A DNA stretch of 64,000 nt from Salvator merianae (Eukaryota; Chordata; Lepidosauria; Squamata; Teiidae), in the NCBI GenBank assembly GCA_003586115.2, contig QVOM02000073.1, positions 37,436,876 to 37,500,875 of the forward strand. The letters run 5' to 3'. The notes beneath the pieces were generated by a model. It was not told where the DNA came from and ran no database searches. It saw nothing but the letters and a program-made list of their open reading frames with translations. Shown here piece by piece: positions 24,880 through 37,553 of this stretch (positions are counted from its first letter, which is position 1; the number at the start of each line of letters is the position of its first letter). A program made the translations under genes and the position numbers.

Positions 24880-25035
24880 CTTCTTCTCTGCTCCATTGCA
24901 TCCTCACGACAATCCTGTAAGGTAGTTTATAGCTCAGGCCATGCTGTCAGCCCTCATGGCTAAAAAGAGTTTCAACTTGCAACCTAGGGGCCTATGTCCT
25001 AACCCAACCGTCTGACCATGACGCAATGCTGGCTA
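24880..25035 (-). mobile_element. MIR-like SINE fragment
   Basis: The plus strand shows GCATCCTCACGACAATCCTG and AAGGTAG, then GTTTCAACTTGCAACC and TCTGACCATGACGCAATGCT. This is the reverse complement of MIR/CORE-SINE architecture (core with a GTTGTGAGGAT word, tRNA-like head at the other end). It is diverged and degraded. Confidence 0.55.
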
Positions 25036-25494
25036 CCACCAAGAATGGGGCAAAGTATTTGGATTCAGTGGAGCAACAGAACACCTTCTCTTCAGAGTGA
25101 GGCAGTTGGCAAACTTCTCATATTAGTGCCCAAGAGGAGCAGCTACATGTACCTTATGTAAAGTAAAGGTATGAGCTAGATCACATTATGGCCATGATGT
25201 GTGTTCAGAAAACTGACACATCATGTCTGCGATAAGCATAGGGTACCATTTTTGGCTCAGGAACGATAAAAGGGAAAAGGGCTATCTAAGTAAGCACAGT
25301 GCAGAAAGAACAAAAAGAATTCCAGAGGACATGAGGTTTCTGAATAAGATCAGTAGGAGCAACTGGAAGGTGCAGAATTGTGCACATTCACTTTTTTTTC
25401 TCTCGCATGAGCTTAATTCCATCTTAATTCCAGAATATCTAAATAGGTGATGTCTGGATGCAGCCAAAGTGTTTGCAGAAGATTCATGCAGTGG

Positions 25495-25620
25495 ACTGAA
25501 TTGGCTTTTACATACTGATTTATTTATATTTCATGTATTTATTTGTTTGTTTTTATCTCACCCTATACCTGAAGGTCTCAGGGCAGGTTACAGCAATTAC
25601 TTCTCACAAAAATAGTTAAA
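25495..25620. repeat. TTTATTT-headed interspersed repeat fragment
   Basis: TTATTTATATTTCATGTATT is followed by ATCTCACCCTATACCTGAAG and GTCTCAGGGCAGGTTACA. This is the word order of reptile repeats in which a TTTA run leads into a CACCCT...CAGGGC...TTACA segment, compare 5850-5940. Confidence 0.5.
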
Positions 25621-25689
25621 AGTCATGGTCAATCCAGTAACTGGAAGGAACACTGCAGAAATCCAGGCACATAGTAAAAACTGGGCCTG

Positions 25690-26070
25690 TTTGCACTTCC
25701 TACTAGCAATTGTCAAGAATGTTTGCTGGTCAAGTGCGTCCACGCCTTCTGGAGGCCCAAGTGGCCAAAAGCAGGCTACAGCCACTCCCAGTCGTGGATA
25801 CCTGTGAAGCCCTAATTAGTGCTCCACAACCTTTACTGGAAGGTGATGGTCACCTCCCAGTAAGGTGCATTTGCACTTACCTGCCGTTGCGGTGTTCAGG
25901 TCGGTGCAATGGACTGATCACATCTGTGCAGTCCTGCTAGTCATCATGGCAGCAACTGGACGCTTCCTGACCACCACCATGGTGAGAATCGGGAAAGGCT
26001 ACCGGCATCCACACTGCAAATGCTGGTAGCCTGCTTCAGATGAGTAATTAGGACCCTGCAGTCTGGACAG
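25690..26070. repeat. GC-rich unclassified repeat, second copy
   Basis: Related to 4800-5465: shared elements in the same order include GCATTTGCACTTACCTGC, CATGGCAGC and GGTAGCCTGCTTCAG near the end, followed by GTCTGGACAGAGTCTG versus GCAGACAGTGTCTG. Intergenic. Small ORFs over it are not conserved between copies. Confidence 0.45.
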
Positions 26071-27459
26071 AGTCTGCGCTGTGGGGTCTATTCCACTTAA
26101 GAATGGGATAAATATGGAACGTGCGGAAACACCCATTGTTTTCACAGCGGTAGTTGAGATCCCATATAGTAGAACTGTTTAGGATGTTTCTCCACTGTGC
26201 AAGCCTCTCTGCCTGTTTGGGCTGCCCTCACAGCCTCAGGCAGCATGGAGAGCAGCTTAATGACTCCACTGTGATCCCCAAGGCTACCATACTCAGGTCT
26301 CTGTGTCAGCACTTGGAGGGTCTTCTCATCCTTCATGCAGAGGAGCAGCAGGCCCACACAGAAATGCATCGTGCTTCATCGTGGCAAGGACCCAGCTCCG
26401 TGCTTGTGAAGCAGTGTCAGAGGTGCTTCTCATGCACTGAATGTTTTGTGCCTTAGATGGGGAGTGAAGTCCCTCCTTGTGCCCTCATTCCTCTTCTGTG
26501 TGAGGTACTGTGAAAATGCCAGACTTCAATGCCTGTCGAGGTGTCTTGAATGCCTTGTGGAGATGCGGCCTTCAACTGTCACTAATTGTGTCTGGGCCTA
26601 AGCAGCACAAGTGCTCCCACAATTATAGCTCTCTGTGGACCCATTGTCTCCCATCCCCTGTTCAGTGTTACCAGCTAAGATAATAAAGTGCTGAGTCACA
26701 TTGTTTGTTTTAGCCTGTCTTTTAAGCATTTGTGCAGTCCATTTCAAGTCAGACCTTTTTTCACACCTTCAGTACAATAATAAATAGTCCAAAATGACAG
26801 GCTTGGGCCTTTAAGTGGCTATCTGAGAAGGTGGGAGAGTGCAAGAACCAAAGCAAGGGCCAATATCCAGTTGCTGAAAATTGCCACGTGTCAAGTGAAA
26901 GAACCTTGGGAATTGTTTCTAATACTTGTAGCACCAAACCAAGAAAACAGCTTCACAGAGGTGACAAAAGCACACTGTACCATTATTGAAGTCTCCGACA
27001 GTGAAATAAGAAGGGATGCAATAACAATCTAACTTAAAGTGAACCTTAGGGAAATTTTAGGCATCTACTGTAAGCAGACGATCATGACTTCTGCCAGACT
27101 CAAGGAAGCTGAACAGAACTGACACTCCATCACCTTCTTAAAAGTAGCAAGTTACCTCTGAAAATAACACTATGCAGATATTGTTGAATAGGCACAGAGT
27201 CTGTCACAGAACAAAACCAAAATTGAAAGGCTAAGAACTAGGGAGGGATTGCTCTAATGAGAGGAATGTGGAAGGTAACCATGCTTTTCGGTGCAGGAGT
27301 TGATTTTGAATGTCAAATACTGCTTGGCAATATGGCAGAAGGTAACTAAACCAAGCTAGCACTTGCCAGGCTTATAGAAGCTGTTGAAGAAGTGTTGTGA
27401 ATTTTACATGCCTGCTATAGCTTGTGTTAGAACAATAAAAGGGAATGTCACACATGTAG
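26071..27459. other. intergenic region with nothing firmly recognised
   Basis: Contains short ORFs on both strands (about 26142-26456) without recognisable motifs. No splice-bounded exon or RNA structure was found. Confidence 0.5.
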
Positions 27460-27565
27460 GCTGCATCCAGACATTGCTTACTTATTCCACTATATTCGAA
27501 TATCCATGCTTTATTCCAGAATATCCAAATACAGCAGAATAAGTAAACAACGTCAAGATGGAGTC
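27460..27565. mobile_element. small fold-back MITE
   Basis: The arms GCTTACTTATTCC (left) and GTTTACTTATTCT (reverse of right) continue through ATATTCGAATAT/ATATTTGGATAT, with outer ends CTGCATCCAGACATTG and, reversed, CTCCATCTTGACGTTG. A related outer end (ATCCAGACAG) bounds the element at 52395-52585. Confidence 0.55.
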
Positions 27566-27745
27566 ATAGTTGTTGGGGTCATTGAGTCATGGCTAACTTC
27601 TGCTTGCTACTTAAGAACAGTCACACAGCTTTCTTAGCAGGCAGAGAAGTAACTTTCAATTACCTTCTCCCTCAGGAGATATCAGGGACTGAACCCACAA
27701 CCCTCAGCTTTCCCAGCAGTTGCTCTATCACTGATCTATGGCCAC
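27555..27745 (-). mobile_element. tRNA-derived SINE, minus strand
   Basis: The minus strand starts with TAGATCAGTGATAGAGCA (A-box region) and GGGTTCAGTCCC (a good B-box), then a tail with TCTCTGCCTGCTAAGAAAGC and a stretch near GCCATGACTCAATGACCCCA. It lies directly next to a second SINE of the same type and orientation. Confidence 0.65.
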
Positions 27746-27759
27746 CCCTATCCTGTGTG

Positions 27760-27975
27760 TGATCCTGTAAAATTTGTTGTTGATATTGTTGGGTACTTCC
27801 CAGTCAACTTCCTGGTTGACTGCATGAGCATGGGCATGGGCGTATCTATGCAGTTTTCTTGGCAGATACAGAAGTGGTTTGCTATTGTCTACTTCTGAGG
27901 ATAGTCTGGGAATCAAAAAGGCAACCCTCTGCTTTCCAGGCAGTTTGCTCTACCACTGAGCTACAACCAGACAAT
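27760..27975 (-). mobile_element. tRNA-derived SINE, minus strand, second adjacent copy
   Basis: The minus strand begins with TAGCTCAGTGGTAGAGCA, an excellent A-box at plus 27953-27963 (CCACTGAGCTA). It continues with a B-box-like TTTTTGATTCCC and the segment AATAGCAAACCACTTCTGTA, then a tail toward GGGAAGTACCCAACAATATC. Head and tail match the copy at 22130. Confidence 0.7.
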
Positions 27976-28749
27976 ACTGTATATTAAAAGGGGTGGATAA
28001 CTAAAAGTGCAACGTACTCTGTGTTGCCATAACTGATCCAGTGATTTTTTCTAGTCCACCGTTTTCTGCTTGGTTGAAGGGTTGGAGTTTCCATCAGTAT
28101 GGCTGCTTTTAGGGTGTTTCATCATCCATGTCTGTTTTTTCAAACACAGGACTGCATATGTATCTTCCGTTAGTGATAAATCACAGGCATGCATGCACCT
28201 AAAGTGACCGCTTCTGGATGATTACGACAGCTTCTACTCCTCTCTTCCAATTTGTTCAGTGAATACTACAGTGCTACAATGCTACAGTGAATATTGGATT
28301 CCACCATGAGGAAAAGGCTGAAAGAACCCCACTGTGTCCCTGAAAAAGACAAAAAATGACACCTAGGAGCTAGTAATTCCCATACTGGCATAATGTGCAA
28401 GGGCAAAGAGGGAACACTTCCTCCACAGGATATTCTGTACGTTCCCTTGGAACAAAGGAGTTTGTACTACCCCCTCAGATAGTCTGATATTAGCTGGCAC
28501 ACACTGGAGGCCTTCAGAAATCCAGGAAAAGCAGGATATCGAGGCACACTGCCATCACTGTTATCTTCCCCATCCCTGTACTACAGCGATATTGAAAGGT
28601 CTCCTATATTGTTCATTAGTCAATGTATATTTTTAGCATAGTGTGTTAATACTTACACCCCCTAAACAACTTTTTTGCTGTATTAGAGGGGGAAAGAATA
28701 AAACTGAAGCTATCTGAGAAGGAAGCAAAGCTGATTCACTCTCTCTCTC

Positions 28750-29000
28750 TCTGGGCCTTTTCACACTTTCCAGCTTGGAATGTTCGAATCCAAACATTCC
28801 AAGGTGGAACAGTCCCTGTGGTGCAAATACCTGGCTGCCTGCCATGACAGCGACTGCAGAAACATCTGGCCACTGCCATGGCAACCGGGGATGCGGCACA
28901 GCCTGCAGTCCAGCTCTAGACTACGATTTTGATGATGATGCCCAAAGTAGCGAAATGTGGACATGCTGTGCTAGTGAGCATCCGGACGTTCACTAGCACC
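28750..29000. repeat. GC-rich repeat with two hairpins
   Basis: Starts with CTGGGCCTTTTCACACTTTC. Hairpin one has arms CTTGGAATGTT and AACATTCCAAG (about 28782-28811). Hairpin two has arms TGCTAGTGA and TCACTAGCA (about 28968-28997). It is preceded by a CT microsatellite. Its start is shared with 413-745, so it is probably a nonautonomous DNA element. Confidence 0.45.
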
Positions 29001-30042
29001 CAACTACGAACAGGACTTCTCTCCCTCTCTCTGTACGTGTGCTGAATATATTCTGCTCTTTGGAAAAGAAACCAGAAATGTAAGTTGAGGTTTGTCTCTT
29101 AGAATAAATCTCTGTCTTGACTTCCTGTCACAAGTAATACTCTGCCATTTCCCCATAATACTCTTTCATTTCTAAAAGTGAAAGTCACTTGAAGATACGC
29201 ACATCACGATCGAGAGACCTCACACTTGAGGGACTGCAACCATCTCTCAATTCTTTGCACCTTCACCAGCTTTACTCATGAGAAAGTGCTTATAAATTGC
29301 AGAAACCTATGGAGTTTGGGTTGTGTGTGGAACCATGATTTCCAGGGCACATGAAACTTGCACCTTCTGCTATTATTTACTAGCTTAAAATATTTCTGAA
29401 ATGCTTCCTCTTAAAAATATAATCTCAAAGTGGTTTACAAGATGTCATTAAAAGTAGAAAAACTCATCACGTTACATTTAAAACATTATTAAACTCCTAT
29501 TCATGAATGAATACTGGTATGCAGCCCTCCCAGTTGCTAAGATCTTGCTATAACTGACTTTTAGTTATGCCAGAATTTAGATTTATAGAATACATTTAGC
29601 TCTTTTTGACAGGAAATGTTGCACTTGTGCTACACTATCCTTTCATTGTTATGAGTCTGTCAAATTTTGATCCGTTAATGCTGAGTGCAGGGAAAGCTTT
29701 CTCAATGTGCTCACACACATTACTTAGCATCAAGAAGGCAGCATCTCTTATTTTGCTCTCCTGAACACCTGTCTTCATTTTAGCCCCTTTTGTCATTCTG
29801 CCAACCTTCTTCCCTCTCTCTCATACACACACACATTCACACCCGTTTTTCTTTGATCACCTGTCTTGCCTCGCCACCTTCATCCTCCATCCCACGATTC
29901 TGCCTGCCTGCCTGCTTGTTTATGTTACCCACTTCTTTGTGTATAGGTGCCACTAAAGGCAACAAAACAGTTCATCTTACTTGAAAGCTATATATTACCC
30001 AGTATTAACTCAGCTTTCTGAGAATGTACTGTTAAAACACAC

Positions 30043-30249
30043 TATGTGATCAGACACAACAAAAAAAGCATCTCTGAAATGTCATGTTAAAGGCTCTGAG
30101 GTGAGATTGTTCACAATCTACCCCTCCCCCTCTCATCCTCACCCAACGCTAGAAAAGGTGGACGAGAGAAGGTTGGGGGCACGAGGGCCACACACGGTCT
30201 CCCTGAGGTGCCTCTGAGGCACCCCTTTCATTCCATCTGATCACAGCCT
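30043..30249 (-). mobile_element. TGATCAGACA-ended inverted-repeat element, copy 1
   Basis: The ends are TATGTGATCAGACACAAC and, reversed, TAGGCTGTGATCAGATGG. The interior shares blocks with six other copies in this window: TGAGGTG, ATTGTTCAC, CCCCTCCCCCTC, AAAAGGTGGA, GGGCCACACACGGTCTCCCT, GAGGTGCCTCTGAGG. There is no coding capacity and no clean target duplication. Confidence 0.65.
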
Positions 30250-30849
30250 AAGAATAGATCCCTATATAGGTGGAGTACCTTTTGTATCTTAAATTGAGAT
30301 TAACAGGCAGAAAAGAAGTCTGTGCCTTTTATAGCTGTAGAGAAGAAGAAAGCTCAAGCAGGAAGATTTAAGTACCTACTTACATTTCCTATTTTATACA
30401 GCCTTTAAAGTTATAGGAGTCCTGCCCTCTTTCCCATCTGGTAACTCTACTTAAACCACTTTGAAACTATGCAAAATCAGGTAGACATTGGCTCCTGATT
30501 TCAACATCACAGAAAACTATGGCTAATGAGAGACACTTCTTGGCAGTAGGAAATATACATCACTCAAAATAAAACAGTCTGGCTATAATGTCATGCCAAT
30601 TAGAGAAAACAACTGTATCTATTTCCCATGGTACTCAGAACAATATTGTTCATGCCGGATATTTGCATTTAGCAACACTGACATGACATGAGATGCTGAA
30701 CTATAGCTCCAGGGTTGAGGTTAGAACTGTATAGAACTTGTAGGCCCCAAGAAGCCATTTCTAAATTGCAGGGTGAGAAGACAGACATATTGGGATACGT
30801 TCTGCGTTTACCAATGTCCATTGCAGGCCAATACAAATATTTACAAGAC

Positions 30850-33800
30850 AACATTTTATTTGCTTCATAAACAGGTAAATTTTTATATCAATGTAAAACA
30901 GATCAAAATAAAAAACACATACCCACACACACTATAGCACACGATTCTAGAGAGTAGTAACACACAGAGAAGTGCAAACTTTCCTCCCCAAATAATCTGC
31001 TTGGAAATTCTATTACAGAGAGATTAAAATCTGGCTTCCTTTAGAATGTGACATACAAATCACAGTCATGAACCAGAAAAAGATCAAGGTGGTTTAGAAA
31101 TCTGGAAACTTTAAAAAGCATTTATACAAACAGGAGATGGGGGGAGGAGGGTGGCAGCAAAAATTCAATGAAAACATACAGGTTTCACTTCAATATCAAA
31201 AAAAGCAAAGGTTTTGGTGAACACATAAAATTCTATAAAACTACCAGCCATCTGTATTAGGTTCTTTTTCACTCCATTTTCAAAAGTAGCATTAAAAAGG
31301 ATAAAAAGTGCACAGACACCCTTATAAGGCACAAACAGATCTTCTAAACAGAGACTGTTTTGTTTTTGAAAAAAGGACAAGAACAAATTGCTAAGTAGCC
31401 TTCACACCTTCTACACACTGTCTGCCAGAGTCTGAGAATTCCATGTGAAACTGTAGAGTTGTGAGCCTACAGATGTTCCTTCCCCATTATCCAACCTGCT
31501 TTAGCCTTATAATTTCACTATGGACTAATCTGCGCTACCTAAAGCCTTCTGAACCTCAGGTAGATGCTGCTCCTTTTGGGAAAGTTGCACAACAATAAGA
31601 ATTAAGTCTTTTAAAAGCCTGTTCTTAGGTTTTTGTATTTTAAGATACAAAAAAATGGCAACTAGTGAAGCAAAAGAGACAGAATTTCAGAGTCACTCAC
31701 AGCAGAATCCTATTTATGTCCAACCACAAGCCCCATTAAGATCAGTGGGGCTTATTCCAAGGTAGTTGTATGTAGGACTGTTGCCTTAGGTAACTAGTTC
31801 TAGCCTAAAGGTATGAGGCAAAAGTAAGAAAGGCAACCCTCTACAGAAGGCAGCCAACAGGCTTTGAGAACCTCCAGGGCTCATATACCTCCACTGCCCA
31901 TCATAGCCTGTGTCTGGAAGAAAACTTTGTGCGTTAGGAAAATCTCCTCACATTCTGCTGATAGGAAGCCTCACACTATTTGTTCATGGGACTGCCCCCA
32001 ATACAAAAGTGTGTTGGAGGGAGGAACATGAACCCTGCTGCTCACCTAAGCAGTGCATGGGTAGCTGAAAATGCTGTTTGCCATCAGAGTGACCAGGAGA
32101 TAGATAGCACATGGCACTGTGTGGCTGGCCCAAACCCTCTAAACACAGCTATGCTATGAAGTCATGGGTCTGAGCAGGCCCAGGGTCAGCAGGCGAACGG
32201 CAACAGCGGTCCACAGCAGAAACCACACGCTGCCCATTAAAGAGTTATGCTCCTTGGAGTGCCGGCTTTGCCAAAAATGCGAAGTTGCTCTCCAATTTCT
32301 GATAAGCATCTACAACTACAATTCCTCTGGCTGCTGAAATTTCATTCAAACTGAGTTATGATTTATAGTCGTTACAATGTTAGGCTAACATGAGGGGATT
32401 AAGATGTCAGGAAAACATTCCTGTCAAGACTGTGGCATCCTGTATCCAAGGCCATGATGCCTACAAGAAGAAACTCGCTGGAATGCTGTGAGGAAAAGGG
32501 TTTCTTGGTGCTCTGTTGTAGGTTGTAGGCCAGACAACTTTCATGGCAGACAGGACACTGTCAAGGAACATAATCTTACTGGCTATGGCACTTTATACTT
32601 GCGTAAACCCTTTAGGTCCATACAACTATCAAGGGATAACTGCACCTAACAAGGTAGCCAATGGGTGCAAAATCACTTCTATTACCATCGGCTTTTATGC
32701 TCACAATTTTACAACAGTGCACAAAAGGCCGGGTGAGCTTGTCACACAAATCTATCAACTGTCTAGATGAACTGGCCTCTTTGGCTTTTAGGCAATTTCT
32801 CTGTGCAAAGGGTTGAGCATGTGAAATTCAGTCTCTTAATCCAAGCATCTTCCTATTAGCATACAGGTGGCTATGCCTCAGGCACAGGCCTCCCAAATCA
32901 GAAGCTGTTGCTAGCAAAATCTGTTGCGGATGTGGTCCACATACTGCAGTCTTCTGATGAGGGGACAGCATGGCTTGCTTTCCTTATCATCTTTTGTGAC
33001 TGCAGTGTGACCTATTCTTTCATTATGAGGAACTGCTACTGATGGTGTACAATGCAAAAAATTGAATTAGGATTGACAGATACTAATGATTGCTGGTGTA
33101 TTCAGATTACAATTGCTGGTGATTTCAGCCATCAGTTATCTATGGCTTCTCAAGACAGCTGTACCCTTTGAAAGCAGACAATAGTATCTGATGATACAGT
33201 ACTGTGAAGTTAATTTCATTAACCCACAAGTTTAGGTTGCTCAGAAGTACTGTCAAATTACTGATTAATTATACACATCATGATATCAGCATCTCAAATT
33301 AGTCTAAAATTAAAAAGGAACAGCTTGATTGTTCGGCAAAAATATTCTTGGCCCCTTGAAGAAAAAAAGAATCTCTTTTGTCTTGTCTGGTGCCTTTGAA
33401 ATGCTGCTCCTTAGGTGATACAGTACTTAACTGATGGCAAATTAAAATTACAGATGTATAACGCTAAACTGCCCATGAACTACAAGTACATTGGGGATGT
33501 TGCTGGAACAACCATCAGACACTTAGTTTATAAGGCTGTCAACATGCACTGTTTTGGAGATGTAGCTTGACTTAGTCCCTATAAGTTGCAGTGATACCAA
33601 CCTAGAACCTTGAACCTATCAGGGCAGCCATGCGCCTTGTTTCAGATGCATACATTTCATTCACAAAGCACAGGGCTTCAAAGTTTGCCATCTAGAAGGA
33701 AACCAGCAATCTCCCTGCCAGAACAAGGCAACGAAGGTTCAGAGAACTGCTTCGAAAAGAAAAACCAAAACACATGTGATAACAGTGATAAAACTTTAAC

Positions 33801-35605
33801 ACTGTCACATGCGAAAGGGAATGGTCACATTCTATCGATCCTGTAAGTTGCCTGGTATTGGAGATGGTAGGATAGGGCCAAAAAACTTCATTGTGAGGGA
33901 TTTCAGCTTTGGAAATCCTCTGTTGCATACTGGAGTACAATACTGGCATTAAGATAGATTGTTAGGTTGCTGCAATTCCATTTAATTTCAGTTTTCACAG
34001 TAGGCTTCTGCTGTGCAGAGGTCAGGGTGTCTGGGACTACAAGGGATCACGGAAGATAAGTTGTGTGCAAGAACTGAAAACCCACAAATAGTCAATGTAA
34101 TGCTACTTTCAGAGCATCCCTTCTCTAGAGTCCAAGTATTATTTCACTTCCTATTTTAGGTACCAGAAAGTCTGCAGCTGTTTACAACTGCAACCACAAT
34201 TCACTTATCTTTAAGTCCAAGTGACTTAATATTATTTTGCCAATTCTTTCCCCAACAATGTCAAGAAAAGAACCTTTAAATGTCAGTAAAGATGTCTCTG
34301 TTGTGGAGCAGATGACAACTTCCTGGGCAGGATGAAATAACAGATCATACAGGGCTGCATATTTTTCTGAACAAAATTTCTTGGGGAGGAATTGAGGAAA
34401 ATATCAATTTGCTACGTTCACAAAATTTCAAAATAAAAAAGTTTGGAAACCTGAAATTCTAACATCTCCATCAGCCTCTCTTCTCTGTAGCCTGGTTCAG
34501 AGGAAACCTCCACTTACATGTCACAGCTAGAAACATTTGTCCATGACTATTTGTAAACTCCATGGTATAAAGTGTCCCTCTATTGCCTGCAAGAGCATGC
34601 TACTTTCCACAATTAAACTCTCTACACCAAATTGTGCTTAGCAATTACTCAGTACACAAACCTAAAAGGTTCAAACAGTAAAGGAAGAAAATTAAACAGC
34701 AGTTTGCAGAGAACATTTAAAACATTGACTCTCTTACATACAGACATTCCTGATTATGCACTCCAGTAAGTCTTTTGCTCTTGAGTTCATAAACAAAGAT
34801 ACCATCTGAAAAATATGGGACACCAAATCACACTGAAAAATATAAATGAATGTCATAGGTTTAGCAATATAAACAGATTTATTAATGGATCATTTTCCCT
34901 AGTTTATTGTAATGTATAGCTTAAGTCAACTGTTTGTCATGATTCTCTAATAAACCTGTCTTGTATTTCCCCTTTTGACTCAGTAATGAAAGAGGATATG
35001 CCTAAAAAAAAAAAAAAAAAGGAAGTGCATTTGGTGTGTCTTAGGCTCATCTTGCTACTCTTTGAGAAGTTGATGAGAAGTTTCATTCCCTGGAAAGACT
35101 TGATAAATCTCCTTCAACTCCATGCTTGAAACAGTCTGGGGAGCCACCTGTTTTGGAAGGATCTAATGACCTTCACTTCTCATGATGAGGAAGGTGCCTA
35201 AACAATCAATTTTTCCAAAACTTCTTCAAGATGGGGTAGTAGTATATTTTTAATAAAAAACAGCTACACACAACATTCTTTGTTCCTTTGGGAATCAACA
35301 TGGCAAGTATATTTACAGCTCAGCCTCCCTCCATTATAATCCAACAGAGCAGCATCTTTGTGAAGCTTTTCCTAATTTGTAGCTGTACCTTCTCCCTTAC
35401 AACAACCAGAATGTTTCCTAGTTTGCTTAATTATCCCTGATTTGTTTCTACTGGTCAAAACATGGAAATGTAGACAAAAAGAGCCACCCAGTAATCACTG
35501 ACCAGCACAATTAATCCGTAAGCAGGGACGGTAAGATGGGGTAACTGCTAAGAACATTACTTCCTCCTGCCCCTCACCACACGCACTGAAGGAGTGGGGA
35601 AGGGG
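30850..35605 (-). other. NEURL1B: probable long 3' UTR of NEURL1B
   Basis: About 4.7 kb downstream of the NEURL1B stop, almost free of the interspersed repeats that crowd the flanks; the exception I recognise is a short MITE at about 31700-31790. On the minus strand the hexamer AATAAA occurs at 30855-30860, and nearer ones occur at 34878-34883 and 34903-34908, so several 3' ends are possible. No convincing ORF is present. That this stretch is transcribed UTR is inferred from repeat depletion and signal position, not seen directly. A 17-A run lies at 35004-35020. Confidence 0.45.
31700..31790. mobile_element. short hAT-type MITE (GCAGAATCCTAT type)
   Basis: Reads AGCAGAATCCTATTTATGTC, then CCCCATTAAGATCAGTGGGG and GTATGTAGGACTGTTGCCTT. 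This is the familiar squamate element whose ends read GCAATCCTATGCA and TATAGGATTGCAGCC. It is the only interspersed repeat I recognise within the presumed NEURL1B 3' UTR. Confidence 0.6.
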
Positions 35606-35856
35606 TTAAGGACGGTAGATTTTAATAATGTCCTTGATGACCCGTCGGCAGATTGGACAGCAGGCATTGAGTTGCTTCTTCAGTTTAAGACCACAGGTGT
35701 TGCAGAGGCACATGTGTCCACAAGTATAGATCACCACATCCACCTCATTGTCAAAGCAAACTGTGCACTCTCCATTCTTACTGCTTGAGGGCTCCGGCGG
35801 CGAGAACACAGGAGACTCAGGCGGTGGAGGACTCAAAGGAGAACTTGGAGCAGTCA
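35606..35856 (-). CDS. NEURL1B: NEURL1B last coding exon: C-terminal RING finger
   Basis: Terminal exon of Neuralized-like 1B, a RING E3 ubiquitin ligase that promotes endocytosis of Notch ligands. The acceptor is CTGCAG just upstream of 35856 on the minus strand, and the stop is TAA at 35608-35606. The first third is a Ser/Pro linker ([22 protein letters not shown]). Next comes a complete C3HC4 RING with [15 protein letters not shown] and CPIC in order, ending [10 protein letters not shown]. That ending matches NEURL1B as I recall it, whereas NEURL1 ends in IKTYRSS. All zinc-binding residues are present. The exon begins with two bases completing a Val codon split from the exon at 37554. Confidence 0.96.
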
Positions 35857-37553
35857 CTGCAGGAAAGAGAGAACAAGGCCATCTCTGTCTCAGGCTGGGA
35901 AAAGACCCTCTCACCCCCAGAGAGCCCCAAAGAATCCCACTCATTGTCTTAAGAAAAAGGTTTTGAGAAATTTCCTAAACCTCAACAAAAAAGTGAAAAT
36001 AGGGCACAACCACTTTACGTCAGGGGTGGCTAACAGGTAACTCTACAAATATTGCTAGATCTACACTGTTCTCACGTGCCACATCTGGAGAATGACATGG
36101 AACCACCTATGTCCTGAGGGAAATCAAAATCTCTTATCAAATCATTTTGTCTTTATTGTTCACATCCAGTCTCAGCGAGTTAACAAGCAAGAGATTTTCC
36201 AACGACACAGGCCATGTGGTTTTGATAAAAGTATGGAACACTGAGGCAGCCCATGATGGCTAGAACATAAAGCCATTGGTGGGATGCTGCCCAGAAGTTC
36301 ATTTGAAGCATCTCACAGAAAACAAAATAGGCAGAATTTACAGCACTGCATATATACAGAGTCTCATAACAGGTAATTCTGTTAAAAGATATTTGTGAGG
36401 TAATAGGCTTAGTTTATTGAAAAAGATTCAGTACTATTGGCTATTATCTAGCGTGAATGACTATACATAATGAATTTTGTTGATTTCATTATGTTGGAAA
36501 TGTTTTGAATCAGGTAATTTAGATCAACTCCCTTTTTAAAAAATGAATTTTCATTAGTAACATTCTAAGCTTCTGCTCTGAACCAGCTAAGGATGTTTAC
36601 CAGCTGTGAATATTTGTGGAGCACTGGAGTGCATGGTAATAGATCAAGACAGCCCTGGCTCTGATCCAGCTGCAGTTCAGTGACTATCAAATCTACATTT
36701 TATTCCTCAACAGGAAGCTTAATCTTTTCAGGATTTTGGTAGCACCATCCCACTTGCATGTGGTTAGTATTTATGCACTAACCATCATTTCATCCCTAGT
36801 ATGCTTGAGCAGTTAGTGTTTCAATATACGCTATTTTCAATTTTTCCTGTTTTATGTCCTGCGCTTCACTGGTCTATGTCAGAGACACTTTAGAGTGGAC
36901 TTCTATTAATTTGCAGTCAAGGAGGGTTACCTCCTTTCCATTCCAGTACTCTTCCCAAAACTGATCAAGATCACATCAAGGTGCAGTTTTTCAGCCACGG
37001 GCCAATTCCAAGGGTCGTTAATGTCATGTTTGTAACATGGTCTTACTAGGGGACTATCTTTTTGAGGATCACGTGCTGCACAAGGAATTCACTGAAGAAT
37101 AAAGTACTGCTTGTCTATAACACAGGTGGCCAAAACAATAACACTGGTGGAGTGTTTGATGCAATGTTTTCGTTGCTCAGGGTTAGAAGAATGGAAGCTT
37201 CTAGCCTTGTTTGCTGCACCACTGAGGGCGTGCAACTCCCTTTGCCAAATAACTTTCACTTCCCTGAGCTTCAGCTTCCTCTTCTGCAAAAAAAGGAAGG
37301 TCTATATGCCCTCTCCAGCATGACTCTTTGGGTTTTGGCTTGTTTGTGGGAAAGCTGAATAGGACATGAGGTAACTAGCATACACACTCTTCTTTTACAG
37401 CAAGAAACAGAAGGTGTTCAGCACCCAGGGTACAAACTGCAATGTCTCATTATTCTGGAAAGGCAAAGGCCCAATTCACAGTTTGGGGAAAGGCTTCTGA
37501 GTGCATCGGTTCCAGCTGCAAGAGGGCAGGGGAGGAAAGCGAAGATCTCTTAC

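Noticed and set aside
27660..27975. Possible functional tRNA genes, because of good A and B boxes
   Set aside because: No complete cloverleaf could be drawn, and both are followed by SINE bodies shared with another copy at 22130.
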